64,000 nt of DNA from Cordylochernes scorpioides (taxonomy: Eukaryota; Arthropoda; Arachnida; Pseudoscorpiones; Chernetidae): NCBI GenBank assembly GCA_030710605.1, contig CP092865.1, forward strand, positions 30,660,190-30,724,189. The letters are read 5' to 3'. The translations under genes and the position numbers were made by a program. The notes below the pieces were generated by a model. It did not search any database. It was given only the letters and a program-made list of their open reading frames with translations, and was not told the DNA's origin. Positions within the stretch are counted from its first letter, which is position 1. Each line of letters opens with the position of its first letter. This document shows, in pieces, positions 52,760 to 63,395 of this stretch.

Positions 52760-53099
52760 TCTACAATTTTTAAAACTCATTTATATTATTATTAAAATAT
52801 ACAAGTATCAGAGTCATCAATTCTGTCATCGTTTGCTTTTGTGAATGGAATGCTTTTACTTAATATACGTAAAATACGTAATTAATATGACTGAAATTTT
52901 AGCAGTATGTATAGTAGAATCTGGAAAAACTTATATTGAATATTTCAGGTCTCCATAGGTCTCTATCCCGAATATTCTTCGATATTAATGTGCTTTTATT
53001 CGTGGTCAGGAAATGCATTCTTTATTTTTAATATCAACACCTGACCCACTTATCTTTTATTTTTTCTATTGTTTTTTAATATATAATATATATATATAT
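52760..53099. other. Spacer with a PLE-tail-associated repeat
   Basis: About 52995-53085 ('GGTCAGGAAATGCATTC', 'TATCAACACCTGACCCACTT') matches 55110-55200, which follows a hammerhead-like module there. A TA run is at 53086-53103. Confidence 0.5.
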
Positions 53100-53703
53100 A
53101 TATCGTATATTTTAAACCAAATGACACTTTTGGTTTATGTCACATGTCTTCCAATTGGTTAGAGCCGATGCCTCAAAATATCCCGCCCTTCTATTGAAAT
53201 GTACACTATTTCTATTTACCACCACCCCATATTTTGTATATAAACTATTTGTATTTTAACCCCCTATTTGTATTTAAAACTAAAAATGGTGACGTCAAAA
53301 TAAAGATCCAAAGAGTGTTCGGTCAGCTGGTGGCAGGGACAGAGGGGAGAAAAAAAGGCAACGCCCAGCCCAAGTGGGGTCCTGAGGGACATTTTTATAG
53401 ACGGCCGCTGTAAACAGGACAGGTTTTGGCAGGGGTCAGCAGATGTTCTAGAGGTGTCGATCGACAGGCCGCTTTTGTCTCTGACACAGGCTCTCCCTCC
53501 ATGTCTCGGGGATAAGCACCCAAGTTTGTGTCATGGCCTCTACCTCTGTCCCGTTGGCTGTCCCCGATCACTCTTTGTGCTAACATCTAGCCCTGCCTCT
53601 GCTTCTTGTTGTCCGCGTGTGGGAAGAACATCAACTCTCGCCTCACGTACACGACTGCCAGTTCATCCATACGTCGGCAGGATCGACATTTGCAACAATA
53701 TTA
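53100..53703 (+). mobile_element. Probable solo LTR related to the 19.8-25 kb element
   Basis: The right half shares the ordered words of the complete LTR ('GGCCTCTACCTCTGTCC', 'CATCTAGCCCTGCCTCTGCT', 'CACGACTGCC') and ends in ATTACA before an AT run. It begins near GTATATTTTAAACC, like TGTAGTATATTTTGAC. A TATTTTTATAG box lies at about 53390-53400. Both flanks are TA microsatellites, as for the full element. Confidence 0.65.
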
Positions 53704-53915
53704 CATATATATATAGTAGCGTTATGATAATTTCAAGATTTATAAAATTTGTTATTTAGTTTTAAAATATATAATATATATATATATATAGCGATAAGAA
53801 CGTTGTACCTGCTCATCACCCTAGTAATGAAACTTTACTAGTGATGATAAAAAATGAACCAAAACACCGGTTTGGGAAAATTCAGTCAAAAGACCAACCT
53901 GTACGTATACCATGG
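53704..53915. other. AT-rich spacer with short palindromes
   Basis: TAGTAATGAAACTTTACTAG near 53820 forms a short hairpin. Nothing else is supported. Confidence 0.4.
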
Positions 53916-53917
53916 AC

Positions 53918-53947
53918 TCGGGTTTGGCCCTCATCAGTAACAAGTGC
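53918..53947 (-). ncRNA. Hammerhead-like motif with intact CTGATGA
   Basis: On the minus strand TTACTGATGA is followed by GGG, loop CCAAA, CCC and GAG. The first core strand and stem II are right, but GAAA has become GAGT. Confidence 0.45.
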
Positions 53948-53959
53948 ATCGTTCTGATG

Positions 53960-54510
53960 CATAATTAAAGTGAGAGGCTCCTCTCACTATATATCCCACG
54001 TATATTTATATATACGTTTAAAAAAATAAGATATTTTAAAAGTTCTTTAGAAATATAAAGCCTATATATTTGCTATTAAGATATATTTACCTTGATAATG
54101 ATATCAAATATAATATTATGTTATTTATCAAACAGAAAATAAATAATAATATATGACTGGGAGAGGTAGGATGTAATTTATTTTAAATATTCATAGAATA
54201 AATTAAAATGACAATTTAATTCGGCAACCCGGGACAAAATTCCCATTGAAACCTGGCTAATTATGTCGTAAATATCCTTCCACCCATTTAACTGGGGTCG
54301 TTGGCCAGCGTTGCTAATTTGAATTTTTTTTAGCTCAACATATTCACAGAATATCGATAACAAAATCACATTTTAGAGCGCCATCTATTGATCAATATTG
54401 TAACTATATATTTAGTTTTAAAATGAGACACAACAATAACTTATTAAAATACAAACATTAGGCCTCCAGGAAAAATTTCTTTTTTACAAATCATTTATGT
54501 ATAAATATAT
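53960..54510. other. AT-rich spacer
   Basis: No gene is supported. The 63-codon antisense frame at 54178-54369 is GC-richer in its middle (54220-54310) but has no motif. Confidence 0.35.
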
Positions 54511-54513
54511 ATC

Positions 54514-54546
54514 CAACTTTCGGGCAAGAAAACCCTTCTACAGGAG
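54514..54546 (-). ncRNA. Degenerate hammerhead-like PLE tail
   Basis: On the minus strand CTCCTGTAGAAGGG, a T-rich loop, then GCCCGAAAGTTGG. The stem and GAAA are kept, while the first core strand is CTGTAGA. Confidence 0.5.
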
Positions 54547-54549
54547 AAA

Positions 54550-54895
54550 TATTTACATTGATTCGCCAATAGAATAAATCAATGAATATTTATTAAAAAC
54601 ACTACCACTATTAATAATACTAAATCTTTGTTAAAATAATATTGGTTGTAAAAACATTTACTCAGGCAGAACATTCGAGTCGTAATTCTATTAATGAAAT
54701 AAAGAAAAACATGTAATTTCATATAAACTAATTTAAAACTCGTGTGTTTGTAAAATAATAATTTTGAAAAATACTCTATTATTGTCTGATATTTTTATTT
54801 AAGTAGCGAATATGATATAGTACGCTCTTAGGAGTGGAATTGATTTCAAAAAAATTGATTGGAATCAAGAAGTGTAGAATCTTTTTCTCTCTTCG
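54550..54895. other. AT-rich spacer
   Basis: No feature is supported. Confidence 0.4.
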
Positions 54896-54899
54896 GTAA

Positions 54900-55200
54900 C
54901 ATCTTAAGCAAGATTTGGACAACGCCATCACCTCGACCGTCGCGCTGTTGGCGCTCGTCAGCGCGAAACGCGTTCGTGGATGGCTTTTCTTGATTTATCA
55001 AGAAATTGGGTTGGCCAAATATCACGGAGCAAGCTAAATAAACGTTTAGTTTATTTTTGCTCCACTAGATGGCGCTCTGCTATCTAAAAAGCACATGTGC
55101 TCATGGTCAGGATATGACTTCTTTATTTTTAATATCAACCCCTGACCCACTTATTTATTATTTTTCTATTGTTTTTTAATATTTATATATATATATATTT
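54900..55200 (+). repeat. Hammerhead-bearing repeat with ATGGCGCTCTGC tail
   Basis: The order is a degenerate hammerhead module at 54941-54978 (CTGTTGG for CTGATGA, CGAAACGCGTTCGTGG intact), a TTGATTTATCAAG hairpin, a 'GTTTATTTTTGC' link, 'CACTAGATGGCGCTCTGCTA' and 'GGTCAGGATATGACTTC'. The same order is found inverted at 62.81-62.98 kb. Confidence 0.65.
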
Positions 55201-55680
55201 ATAATATATTTCATATATTTACATCTATTTGCTCATATATTCAATCTTATTTATTCATATTTATATTCTCCTTAACCCTATATATAATATCATATGAACG
55301 ATTAATAAATCATTTTCAATCTCATTCTCTCTCTCTGAATAAAAGATGGGTTTTCTGGGAGATGGAGCTTGAATAACTCCTAGGATACACCAACAGAAAA
55401 ATAATTTTTTTGTTAGGAGATTTCGTATCCAGAGGTAGAAAGAAACTTTTAAGAAAGATCAAAAGATAAATAGGTAATCACAGCTAGTGTCCTTTGGAGG
55501 TTTGGTGGAAAAACATTTAAAATTCTTATGCAATATTTCTTTTATACCTAGTAAAGTTTTTCTGCTGAAAATACCGAACTAAGAATTTTTTTGTTCACAA
55601 AATGCAGTATAAATACCTATATAATGAATAAATATCTATATGAATATATAGAATATTTTGAAATTATCTCTATTTTTTAT
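55201..55680. other. AT-rich spacer
   Basis: No feature is supported. Confidence 0.4.
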
Positions 55681-55681
55681 A

Positions 55682-55858
55682 CTGTAGAACCTCCCTGTAA
55701 AGGACATTAATTGCAGAGAAAAAGTTTCCTTTAGTGGGAAGTGTCCTCTTACCAGAGAGTTGTTAAATTGTATAAATGGTAATTTTGCAAATGAAAACTG
55801 TCCTTTGTAGAGAGGTCTTCTCTAGCATGAGTGTCCTCTCATGGAGGTTCTACTGTAA
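55682..55858. mobile_element. MITE with CTGTAGAACCTCC ends, copy 2
   Basis: CTGTAGAACCTCC at the left and GGAGGTTCTACTGTA at the right form inverted ends of a ~177-bp unit. The inner sequence matches the copy at 13773-13945 in reverse. Frames crossing it are not genes. Confidence 0.75.
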
Positions 55859-55859
55859 T

Positions 55860-56265
55860 ATTGATATTTCTAAAAGCAAAGTGATTTCTTCAGGAAACTG
55901 TGAATTTGAGCTTGTTTTTCTTCGTGTTGCTAAATTGAATTCTTTAGTAATACGCCTAATGATTATCAATTTTTGTATTTCATACTGCTGTAATCATTTA
56001 GGGAAACTAGAGCTTACAAAAACAAATATTGATATTTTATAGTTGTTCCAAAATCACTTTATAGGTACCGCTCAAAAAAGCAACCTAGTTATTGATATTT
56101 GCAACAATGAATAATATGTGAAGGTTATTTATATATTTAAAAAAAAGTGTTCATTGCGAGATTCGATCTCTTTAATGGCTTTCGGGGATCAAGGGTTTTA
56201 CAAATATTCATATACATATTCATTAAATATTCATATGCATATTTCAAAATATATGCTTAATTTTA
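55860..56265. other. AT-rich spacer
   Basis: The end of the frame at 55776-56042 falls here and is not convincing. No other feature is supported. Confidence 0.4.
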
Positions 56266-56282
56266 TAACGTGTGATTAATAA

Positions 56283-56422
56283 CACTGATAGACAAAACTT
56301 AAGAAAGTTGTACCTTATCGCATATTATATCGTGATTAAGAAAATAACTCTGAGAGATATTTTCTGAATCCCGATATATATATGCTATAAGGTACAACTT
56401 CCTTAAGTTTTGTCTATCAGTG
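56283..56422. mobile_element. 140-bp MITE with TAA target duplication
   Basis: Near-perfect inverted arms (CACTGATAGACAAAACTTAA at the left, its complement at the right) flank a short centre. TAA occurs on both sides (56280-56282 and 56423-56425), which suits PIF/Harbinger-type insertion. It sits inside the left TIR of a mariner. Confidence 0.75.
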
Positions 56423-56529
56423 TAATTTCCAGGAATGAGACTGGATCACGTAAAATTTTCAAAATAATTAAATAATTTTATTAAGACCTTAAAGATAAAA
56501 ACATTTATCAATACGTAGAAAAATATTGA

Positions 56530-57600
56530 TCACACAGATGGACGCACTCACGTTTTTTCGAATTTCTAAGCTCGAGTATATCAGAACATTCTCTAACTTC
56601 AGTATGGACTGTATTGAAAAATAGCAAGTCTGCTTAGAGTTTTGCTTCAAATTAGGGACAACAGCTTCCGAATTATTTCAAGCGTTGAAGCAGGATTTTA
56701 AAGAAGATGCCCTATCATGGTCTAACAAGGGTCAAGGATGATATACACACTGGCAGACCTTTATCGATAAGAAACCCCGAAAATGCACTCAAAATCAAGT
56801 CACCGATCAAAGAAAACCAAAGAATAACTATCATCACTTAGATATCTCTTTTGGTACATGCCAAACCATCATAAAGGATAATCTGCATCTTAAACGATCC
56901 CCGGCTAAATTTGTCCCACATCTCTTAACGAATCAGCAGAGAGAGCATAGCAAAAAAGCGTGCAAAAACATGGTGTTTAATTCTGATCCCAATTGTCTCA
57001 AAAATGAAACTCGGGAAATGAATAATGGGTGTACAGATATGATCCCGAGACTAAGAGGCATTCAGGCTATTGGCTAGAGCCTGGAGAACCAAGAATCAAG
57101 AAAGCAATGATGATCAAATCGAAGCTTAAGTGTCTTCTTATCCCTTTCTTTGATGTAAAGGGATTGGTACACCATGAATTCGTGACCGAGGGTAAGTCCA
57201 TTAATGAACATTACTATATTGATGTATTGCGACGTTTAAGGGAGACTGTGCGTCAGAAACGACCCGAAAAATGGCATCAGAAAAATTGGCTCTTGCATCA
57301 TGACAACGCACAGCCACATATCGCCGTCATTTTACAACTCTATTTGGCTTAAACGGAATTGCTTTACTATCTAAGCCACCCTATTCTCCTGAACTTGCTC
57401 CCAACGACTTTTTTCTCTACCCTAAAATTAAAAGAGTCTTAAAAGGACGTCAATTTGACTCAATATCTGAAATATAGGAGAATACGAAAAATATTTTGAA
57501 GAGCCTGAAAAATGAGGATTTTCAGAGGCTTTTCGATATCCTGAAAAAAAGATGGAACAAGTGTATAGATAGTGACGGTGATTATTTTGTGAAATTATAA
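56530..57600 (+). pseudogene. mariner transposase pseudogene
   Basis: The N-terminal HTH region is readable in pieces ('FCFKLGTTASELFQALKQDF' near 56640, 'CQTIIKDNLHLKRSPAKFVP' near 56865). The central catalytic frame (57029-57352) has 'MYRYDPETK', 'IKKAMMIKSKLKCLLIPFFD', 'GLVHHEFVTEGKSINEHYY' and 'WLLHHDNAQPH'. After a frameshift near 57340, 'PPYSPELAPNDFFLYPKIKR' gives the final Asp region. Here a Glu replaces the Asp of PDLAP, but the catalytic Asp of NDFF remains, which fits D34D. Several stops and shifts make it inactive. Confidence 0.85.
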
Positions 57601-57670
57601 ATAAAACTTTATTATACTTCTGTATTTCTTTAAATATTTAGCATTCCTAGAAATTATTGATCACACTATG

Positions 57671-58060
57671 TATATATGAAGTGCGCTCAATTTTTGTATA
57701 CTAATATATTTGAAAAAATCAATAAGGAATTTAGGGCCTGGTTTATTTTTAAATAAACAAAAAAAAAGATAATTAAAAAATAATTTCAAAAATAAAAATA
57801 AATAAATAAAATAAAAATAAACCAAGCGCTAGATACCTTATTGAATTTTTCAAAGCGTAAAAGCAGGGGAAAATCTTTATTATATATATATAAACGCAGA
57901 TATTCTGAAATCCTAATTCTATAGTATCAACAAAAACGTCTTTGATAAATTTATATTCAACCCCTTCTTTCGTTTACATATATGTAAATATAATATTCAA
58001 CATAAATATTTCCGAGAGTTTATCCAAGCTCCAACCTAGAAACAGAATATGCGGAAAGGA
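57671..58060. other. AT-rich spacer
   Basis: No feature is supported. Confidence 0.4.
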
Positions 58061-58330
58061 GAATGTTATTAATATTTAAGAGTGCTCTGATTTGTCGACT
58101 CAAAGTGAACTTCCGGTCGACGTTAATCGATCGCAGACGATTTCCGGAAATGAGTTAAATGGACCAGTGACCTCTAGCGGCGGTAAAAGGAATTATTTGA
58201 AAAGCGTTCCGAGATCTGTTTATTATTTTCCTTTCTGGTAACGTTAGATGTTATGTTGACCTAGTTTTTTCTACCATTGTAAATATAGTCTGGATTGAGC
58301 TTTTATATTTACAGATTTCCTGAAAAAATA
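58061..58330. other. GC-richer patch, possible promoter or 5' exon
   Basis: A patch with several CG dinucleotides ('GGTCGACGTTAATCGATCGC', 'GACCTCTAGCGGCGG') stands out, and a CTG|GTAACG donor-like site lies near 58237. There is no TATA box or clear ORF. It might be a host 5' UTR, but the evidence is slim. Confidence 0.2.
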
Positions 58331-59490
58331 TATATTTTAGTGTTTATATATAATAATGAATATATTTTTATTTGTTGTATATATATATATTTTTTCTTAT
58401 ATAAATAATTATTAATAATATGATAATTATGTTTGAAAAAATTTCATTTTTATTTTGACCAATCTCTATAAGCATGATGCATAGAAAAATTGATAAAAAC
58501 AATATCCTGACCACTTAAATAAACAGAGTTTATGGCAGAGCTTTATCAATCGGAATGAAAATAATCAAAACTCTTATTCGTTTTTATTTTGAGATTTTAA
58601 CCAACACTCTTTCTTAAGACATTTCGAGAGACTTCTGTCATGTGTAAAGAAATTTAATTAGAATTTCAGGAATAAAATAAAATATCAGAGTTTGTTTGAA
58701 AGTAATTCTAATAGATGACACTGCAACACTATAAAGTGAGTAGTTATCCGTGTTTGTACGTAAATTTTGTAATTTTGTATTTATTTTTAGAGTAATTTTG
58801 AAAGACGTTATGTAAAATATAATAAATTAAGATTTACTCTTTATTCAAAAGAAAATATAAGAAAAACTCTTCTTTCTCCTATTAAGCTTAATTTTGATTA
58901 TTGGAAGATTGTTATCATCGTTCTGTTTTTGTGTGTGCTCTTTTCTACAAATCTATCTCTTCGCTTATTTATTTTTCAGCCTATGACACGTAACGGCCGA
59001 AGCTATGCTGGAGTTTTTTTTTATTTTCACCCTCTATTATATATATTTGATCTATTTATTCATTATATACATTTATTATATACTTGTATATGAACTGTAT
59101 ATTATGTTTAAATTAAATAACAAATATAAAAATTTAGAAATTTTCTTATATATAGAAATATATATATGTCGTGATCGAATGGAAGGGTGCAACCGTTATG
59201 CATACAATCAAGAATTAGTTCCAGCCAATTAAGCAACTCACCCGTGACGTGCCGTAGTATTCGCCCGCGATGTCTGTCCCGTTAATTTTTGTAGTTTTTA
59301 TAGATGGATGAATTTGGATATTTACATTTTAACACAAGCCTAACATATTTACATACTTATTTTGGCGAAGAGAATTTATACATCTTGATATTAAACAAAT
59401 TATGACATATAAATAAATAATAATTGGTTTTATAGAAATAAAATTGATGTTAGCCGAACCTATATTGTTTTACCAAAGTGTTCATTATTT
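58331..59490. other. AT-rich spacer
   Basis: A GC-richer bit at 59165-59280 has no recognisable coding sequence. The frame at 59005-59232 reads through AT repeats. Confidence 0.35.
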
Positions 59491-59989
59491 TCTATTATAT
59501 ATATAAATATGAATGTATGTGTGTGTGTCTGTTTGTCCTTTATGCCTGACCAAACCACTCATTGGAACGCCATGAAACTTTGGGAAGTTATTTAGTATAG
59601 TACTGGGAAGGATTCTAGCAAATAAAATTTTTGAAATAACTTTTCGCTTTAAAATAATCAAGATAAATATTCTAATTTATCTGTTATAATTCAACAATCT
59701 GCTCTAAATAATAACATGATGATACGATGATTTTGTAATGTAGAAAATTAGGAAAGACAAAATTCAGGATGACACGGCAATTTATTTGAAACAAGAATAA
59801 TGATACAATTCCAAGGCAAGATACTATTCCTTTAACTTCCAATTACCGAGGGAACCAATTAATATTGATTTTATTCAACTTATCGAGTATTTTTCAAGGG
59901 ACCGGGAAAAAATGTTCACTTTATTGAGAGATTCGTTAGACAAACCTTTACTCGGGTAAAACCCGGGCGAAGCCGGGTACGTCCGCTAG
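59491..59989 (+). mobile_element. Non-autonomous Helitron, 499 bp
   Basis: It begins TCTATTATATATATAAATATG at 59491 and ends with hairpin 'CCCGGGCGAAGCCGGG', then CTAG at 59986-59989 followed by T. It is collinear with the minus-strand copy at 51275-51772, including the 'CATTGGAACGCCATGAAACT' and 'CAAGGGACCGGG' blocks. Confidence 0.92.
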
Positions 59990-60690
59990 TATAGTATAAT
60001 AATAAGTGTATAGTAATATAGTAGTTATCAATTTTATTCAAATATTCAGCATGAAAGCGATTCTTTCCTGAACTTATTTGTTTTCTTGGCAGTTATTTCA
60101 CAGATAAATTCGAACAACACAGTTAAAAATCAAACTCCCATTTCTCCAGCAATAAGTTTCAAGAACAACAAACAATGCTACATGACACACAGTCACATTA
60201 GTGTTGAGAAGTGTAAACAAAGACAAAAGTAAATAAGAAGGAAAAACCACACGTCACCAAGGCATTCAACGATGTCAGCGCAGCGTAGCAATAAAAGCAG
60301 GCGGCGACTTCTTCCAATTTAAACAATTGTCCCATAATTTGTTCGAAAAATTATAATTTAAATTGTTATATATTTGATTTGATAAAATAATAATCGATAT
60401 TCATTTTGTTAAATGGGTTCAAAGAAACTCGTGGTGTAGCCTTTGTAAACTCTTTGACACAACTCTAGACTTTACTGAGAATTTTGCCGGAGCAGTCTCG
60501 AAACCTTTTCAACGTCTTTTTTTTTAGAAAGGTATCAGAAATAATTTCAATAAAAATATTCACTTGAAGTCTTCTTCTATATTATTGATACTTCTTCCTT
60601 AAGTTGTCAACGATCTAATGTGCTGATAATAAATCTTTTCTACGTGTTGTTTTATCTATTTCTTTTAGGTTTATGTAAATTCTAAAAGGC
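59990..60690. other. AT-rich spacer
   Basis: No feature is supported. Confidence 0.4.
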
Positions 60691-61080
60691 CACACTCACT
60701 GATCGGAGGAGATTAATAGAATCGCCGAATGTCGTGGTCCATTTGGATGAGGAAAGCGAAGACTAGAACGCGGCTGATTTAACACTAGCTTTTTCAATGA
60801 TAGGCTAACCTTGACGTATGCACGAAGGAACGTGTGGCCATTGGACATGCGTCGGACCTGTATGCTGTTGTTGGGTTCTGCGCTGTCTGGATAACAGGAG
60901 CTCCATCTATGGTTCCTTTCTTCCTGAATCTGTATAAGACCGGTGGTATTAATAAAGCTATGTGTGTGTTTTGTCTATTGTGGCAATCAACCATTAACCA
61001 ATTTGCTTCTCTTTACTCTTCCCTTCGAACCCTCACCTTCGCCTTGTTCTTCCGGCATGGCCAAATAATTTAGAATAAAG
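60691..61080. other. GC-richer patch, possibly LTR-like
   Basis: A stretch of balanced composition includes TTAATAAAGC at about 60950 (poly-A signal) followed by a GT-rich run, as at an LTR R/U5 border. I find no matching second copy or TG..CA ends, so this stays open. The overlapping frames on both strands are not recognisable. Confidence 0.25.
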
Positions 61081-61689
61081 AAAAAAAGGTGGAACTCCAA
61101 TTCATATTCTCAACAACAGATGCACAAAATTTTTAAAAATCGAACTAATATGAACACAATATAAAAAATAGCAATGAACGATGGAAGTATAGTTATGATG
61201 ATGAAAGGCATAAGAAAATTTACGAAATTCCATTAGTTATAGTCAAGTTGAACAACATGGTCCCGAGTTATGACCTTCATTTATACAAGCGCAGCTTCGA
61301 TTTCTTAACGTCCAATGGGAGATTGTAAATATTAGCAGAGTCTTGTAAAAACTGTTAGGTAAAGAGAAGCGGTGATGCTTATTTTAGACACTCAGAAAAT
61401 ATTTTCCGATTTTATATAACCAAATATTTCAAAGCCAGTCGATAATATATTTAACGAGAGCGGGAATAAGGTTACCTAATACTAATGAGCTCATACATAT
61501 CTTACAACTATACTTGTATACTTATATAACTCAATTTAATCAATGCTCCTATATTAACCCACACAACCCACACTATATGATTATTAACCTTTTTCACCTA
61601 GAACGCAATAAATGGCATAATCATATTTATACACCTAATGTATAATGAGAGGAAGTATTGATTAGATTTGCAGAAAATTTTGAATCATT
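61081..61689. other. AT-rich spacer
   Basis: No feature is supported. Confidence 0.4.
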
Positions 61690-61694
61690 TCGCA

Positions 61695-61980
61695 GTAGAA
61701 ATCAGTACTCAAAATAACCGCCTTTGGCTGAGATTACAGTTCTAAACCTGTTGGATATTGGATCACAGTTAGGATGACAGATACAGTTATAGAATTAAAT
61801 AGGATTAAAAAATCTATGACATTTTTTATCAATCGAACTGAATGGAGAGGGACCAAAAGTTTTCAAATGATGAGAGATTCAGAAATGTTCTGGCCAAGGC
61901 AACAGACGAACATCCTCTGTATTGTAGAAGTTTGGAAAGGCGTGGACAACATTAGGTTTATATGGCTACGGTGAAAGTTT
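61695..61980 (-). pseudogene. Tc1-like transposase C-terminal relic
   Basis: On the minus strand, 'TEDVRLLPWPEHF' near 61910 and 'NRFRTVISAKGGYFEY' followed by a stop near 61710-61760 correspond to the end of Tc1-type transposases (the region before the final Glu, and the C-terminal GGY-Y end). Intervening sequence is deleted or scrambled. Confidence 0.55.
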
Positions 61981-61982
61981 AG

Positions 61983-62105
61983 TATGAAAAATGATAGGAA
62001 GCCAGATAGGATGACTACAATTGGCGCGGCAATAATTTCTAACGCTTGGAACTTGGCTGCGACAACCCCGTATGAATGTGCTGGTTCGTTGCCTGAAGAT
62101 GCCAT
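61983..62105 (-). CDS. Putative first exon or small membrane protein
   Basis: The minus-strand ATG at 62103-62105 has a good context (AGGAGACATGG). The frame encodes a polar start ('MASSGNEPAHSYGVVAAKFQ') and then a transmembrane helix ('IIAAPIVVILSGFLSFFI'). From about 61980 it runs into the Tc1 relic, so the true exon probably ends before that. The donor is not evident and the family is unknown. Confidence 0.35.
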
Positions 62106-62780
62106 GTCTCCTTAAATTTCCTTTGGAAAAGTGATACAGTAATTTATTTTAAAATATTGTCGATAGAAGTTTTTATTTTTTTATAAACAAAAACATTAAT
62201 ATAATAATTTAATATCAAATCTCAAATATATATTTTTCTGGCAGATGGGTCAATCTTCGCATTCTTTAAAGCAGATTTCACGGAAGCAACCCATCGATTT
62301 CTAATTCATATTTTATTTATTTAAAAAATGAGTTGACCGATATCCTGACATAAATAAACATTCAGTTTATATTTAAATGATTAGTTGGCCCTTTGCCATT
62401 CAGAAGCGGTCAATATTTATGGCTATTTTTAAATAAATGTATTATATATATGGTTAGCTGAACTCATTAAAAACATCTTTAATTAATTCCTCCAATAAAT
62501 ATTTAAAAGGAAAAAGTAGCGGCGTGTTTAGCACTCTTAATTCTTTGTTTATTTCTTTTTTCTTCTCCGATTTCAACCGATCCTCTTTAATTTAGCTCCA
62601 ATTTCTGGGCGGACTTTGGTAGTTGGTTAATCTGTTGTCTCTCTCTCGTGTTTCTTTCCTCCAACTGTTTTCCCAAATCTTTTCCATACAAACCTAAATT
62701 GTTAAGTTTTATCTAGCTTCGATATTAGAAGATTTGTAGGTGTTGTGTGTGATATGTAAAATCTTTAATTGAAAATGCAT
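62106..62780. other. AT-rich spacer
   Basis: A T/C-rich stretch at 62520-62700 has no frame of note. This could be upstream sequence of the small ORF at 61983-62105. Confidence 0.4.
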
Positions 62781-62789
62781 GTTAGATAT

Positions 62790-62985
62790 TAAAAATAAAG
62801 AAGGCATATCCTGATCAGGAACACATGTGCTTTTTAGATGGCAGAGCGCCATCTAGTGGAACAAAAAATAACTAAACGTTGATTTAGCCTGTTCCCTAAT
62901 ATTTGGCTAACCCATTTTCTTGATAAATCAAGAAAAGTCATCCACGAACACGTTTCGAGCTGCTGGCCCTCTTCAGCGTGGAGCA
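62790..62985 (-). repeat. Hammerhead-bearing repeat, inverted relative to 54.9 kb copy
   Basis: Read on the minus strand it has the hammerhead at 62981-62942, a TTGATTTATCAAG hairpin, then the 'AGATGGCGCTCTGCCATCT' segment and 'CACATGTG', in the same order as at 54.9-55.2 kb. Confidence 0.7.
62942..62981 (-). ncRNA. Hammerhead ribozyme candidate with complete core
   Basis: Stem I CCACG (62977-62981) pairs with CGTGG (62942-62946). Core strand CTGAAGA (62970-62976) fits CUGANGA. Stem II is GGGC/GCTC with loop CAGCA. Core GAAA is at 62953-62956. Stem III is the very short A-C/G-T with a two-base loop, and the cleavage triplet is GTT. All invariant positions are met. The minimal stem III is a known feature of PLE hammerheads, which may act as dimers. 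Confidence 0.65.
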
Positions 62986-63141
62986 AGCTGTACCAATGCG
63001 ATCAAATATGTTTTGGTCCCAGAGGCTTCTTGATAACCAAGAAATGAGTATTTAAGGTCAAACTTGTGTAAATATTTTTTTCTTTTTTTTTTTCACATGT
63101 TATGTAAATATGTATATATATATATATATATTAAATTAATA
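62986..63141. other. AT-rich spacer
   Basis: A TTCTTGATAACCAAGAA hairpin at about 63027 is related to those next to the hammerheads. Nothing else is supported. Confidence 0.4.
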
Positions 63142-63282
63142 GTACAAATGTGACATTGTACTGGGATAAGGTGCATAAATCCGATAGATGGCGCAAGCCA
63201 TCAGCAACTTTCAGTTGCACGATAAGGAGATGCCTTTTTCTTAATTTATGCACCTTATCCCAGTACAATATCACATTTGTAC
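63142..63282. repeat. Inverted repeat, 39-bp arms
   Basis: Bases 63142-63180 and 63244-63282 are reverse complements with one mismatch ('GTACTGGGATAAGGTGCATA'). The ~63-bp centre ('ATGGCGCAAGCCATCAGCAA') is repeated without the arms at 63527-63580, so a repeat unit recurs on both sides of the next hammerhead. Confidence 0.85.
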
Positions 63283-63395
63283 TTTTTTTTTTCACATTGT
63301 GTAGCGTTCTCACGCTATTCTGGCCTTAACTACCCGTTTCATGATTTTTCAGGATGCCTTAATGACCAATTTTTTGGTCGTTGAGGTACAGCTTG

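Larger units (their letters stand above)
51975..52795. repeat. Inverted duplication carrying two tRNA-Gly genes
   Basis: About 51975-52108 and 52660-52795 are inverted copies with ~550 bp between them. Homology includes the tRNA, ~25 bp upstream (ATATGGCCATTT) and the 3' flank ('TATAAATGAGTTTTAAAAATTG'). The right copy is the better preserved. Confidence 0.8.
56267..57670 (+). mobile_element. mariner element interrupted by a MITE in its left TIR
   Basis: The right TIR ends at about 57670 ('AATTATTGATCACACTATG') and is followed by TA. The left TIR begins near 56267 ('CGTGTGATTAATAA') and, after a 140-bp MITE, continues 'TTTCCAGGAATG' at 56426. Joining the two sides restores the match to the right TIR. 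Confidence 0.8.

Noticed and set aside
53395..53759. Small genes on both strands near 53.5 kb
   Set aside because: They read through a probable solo LTR.
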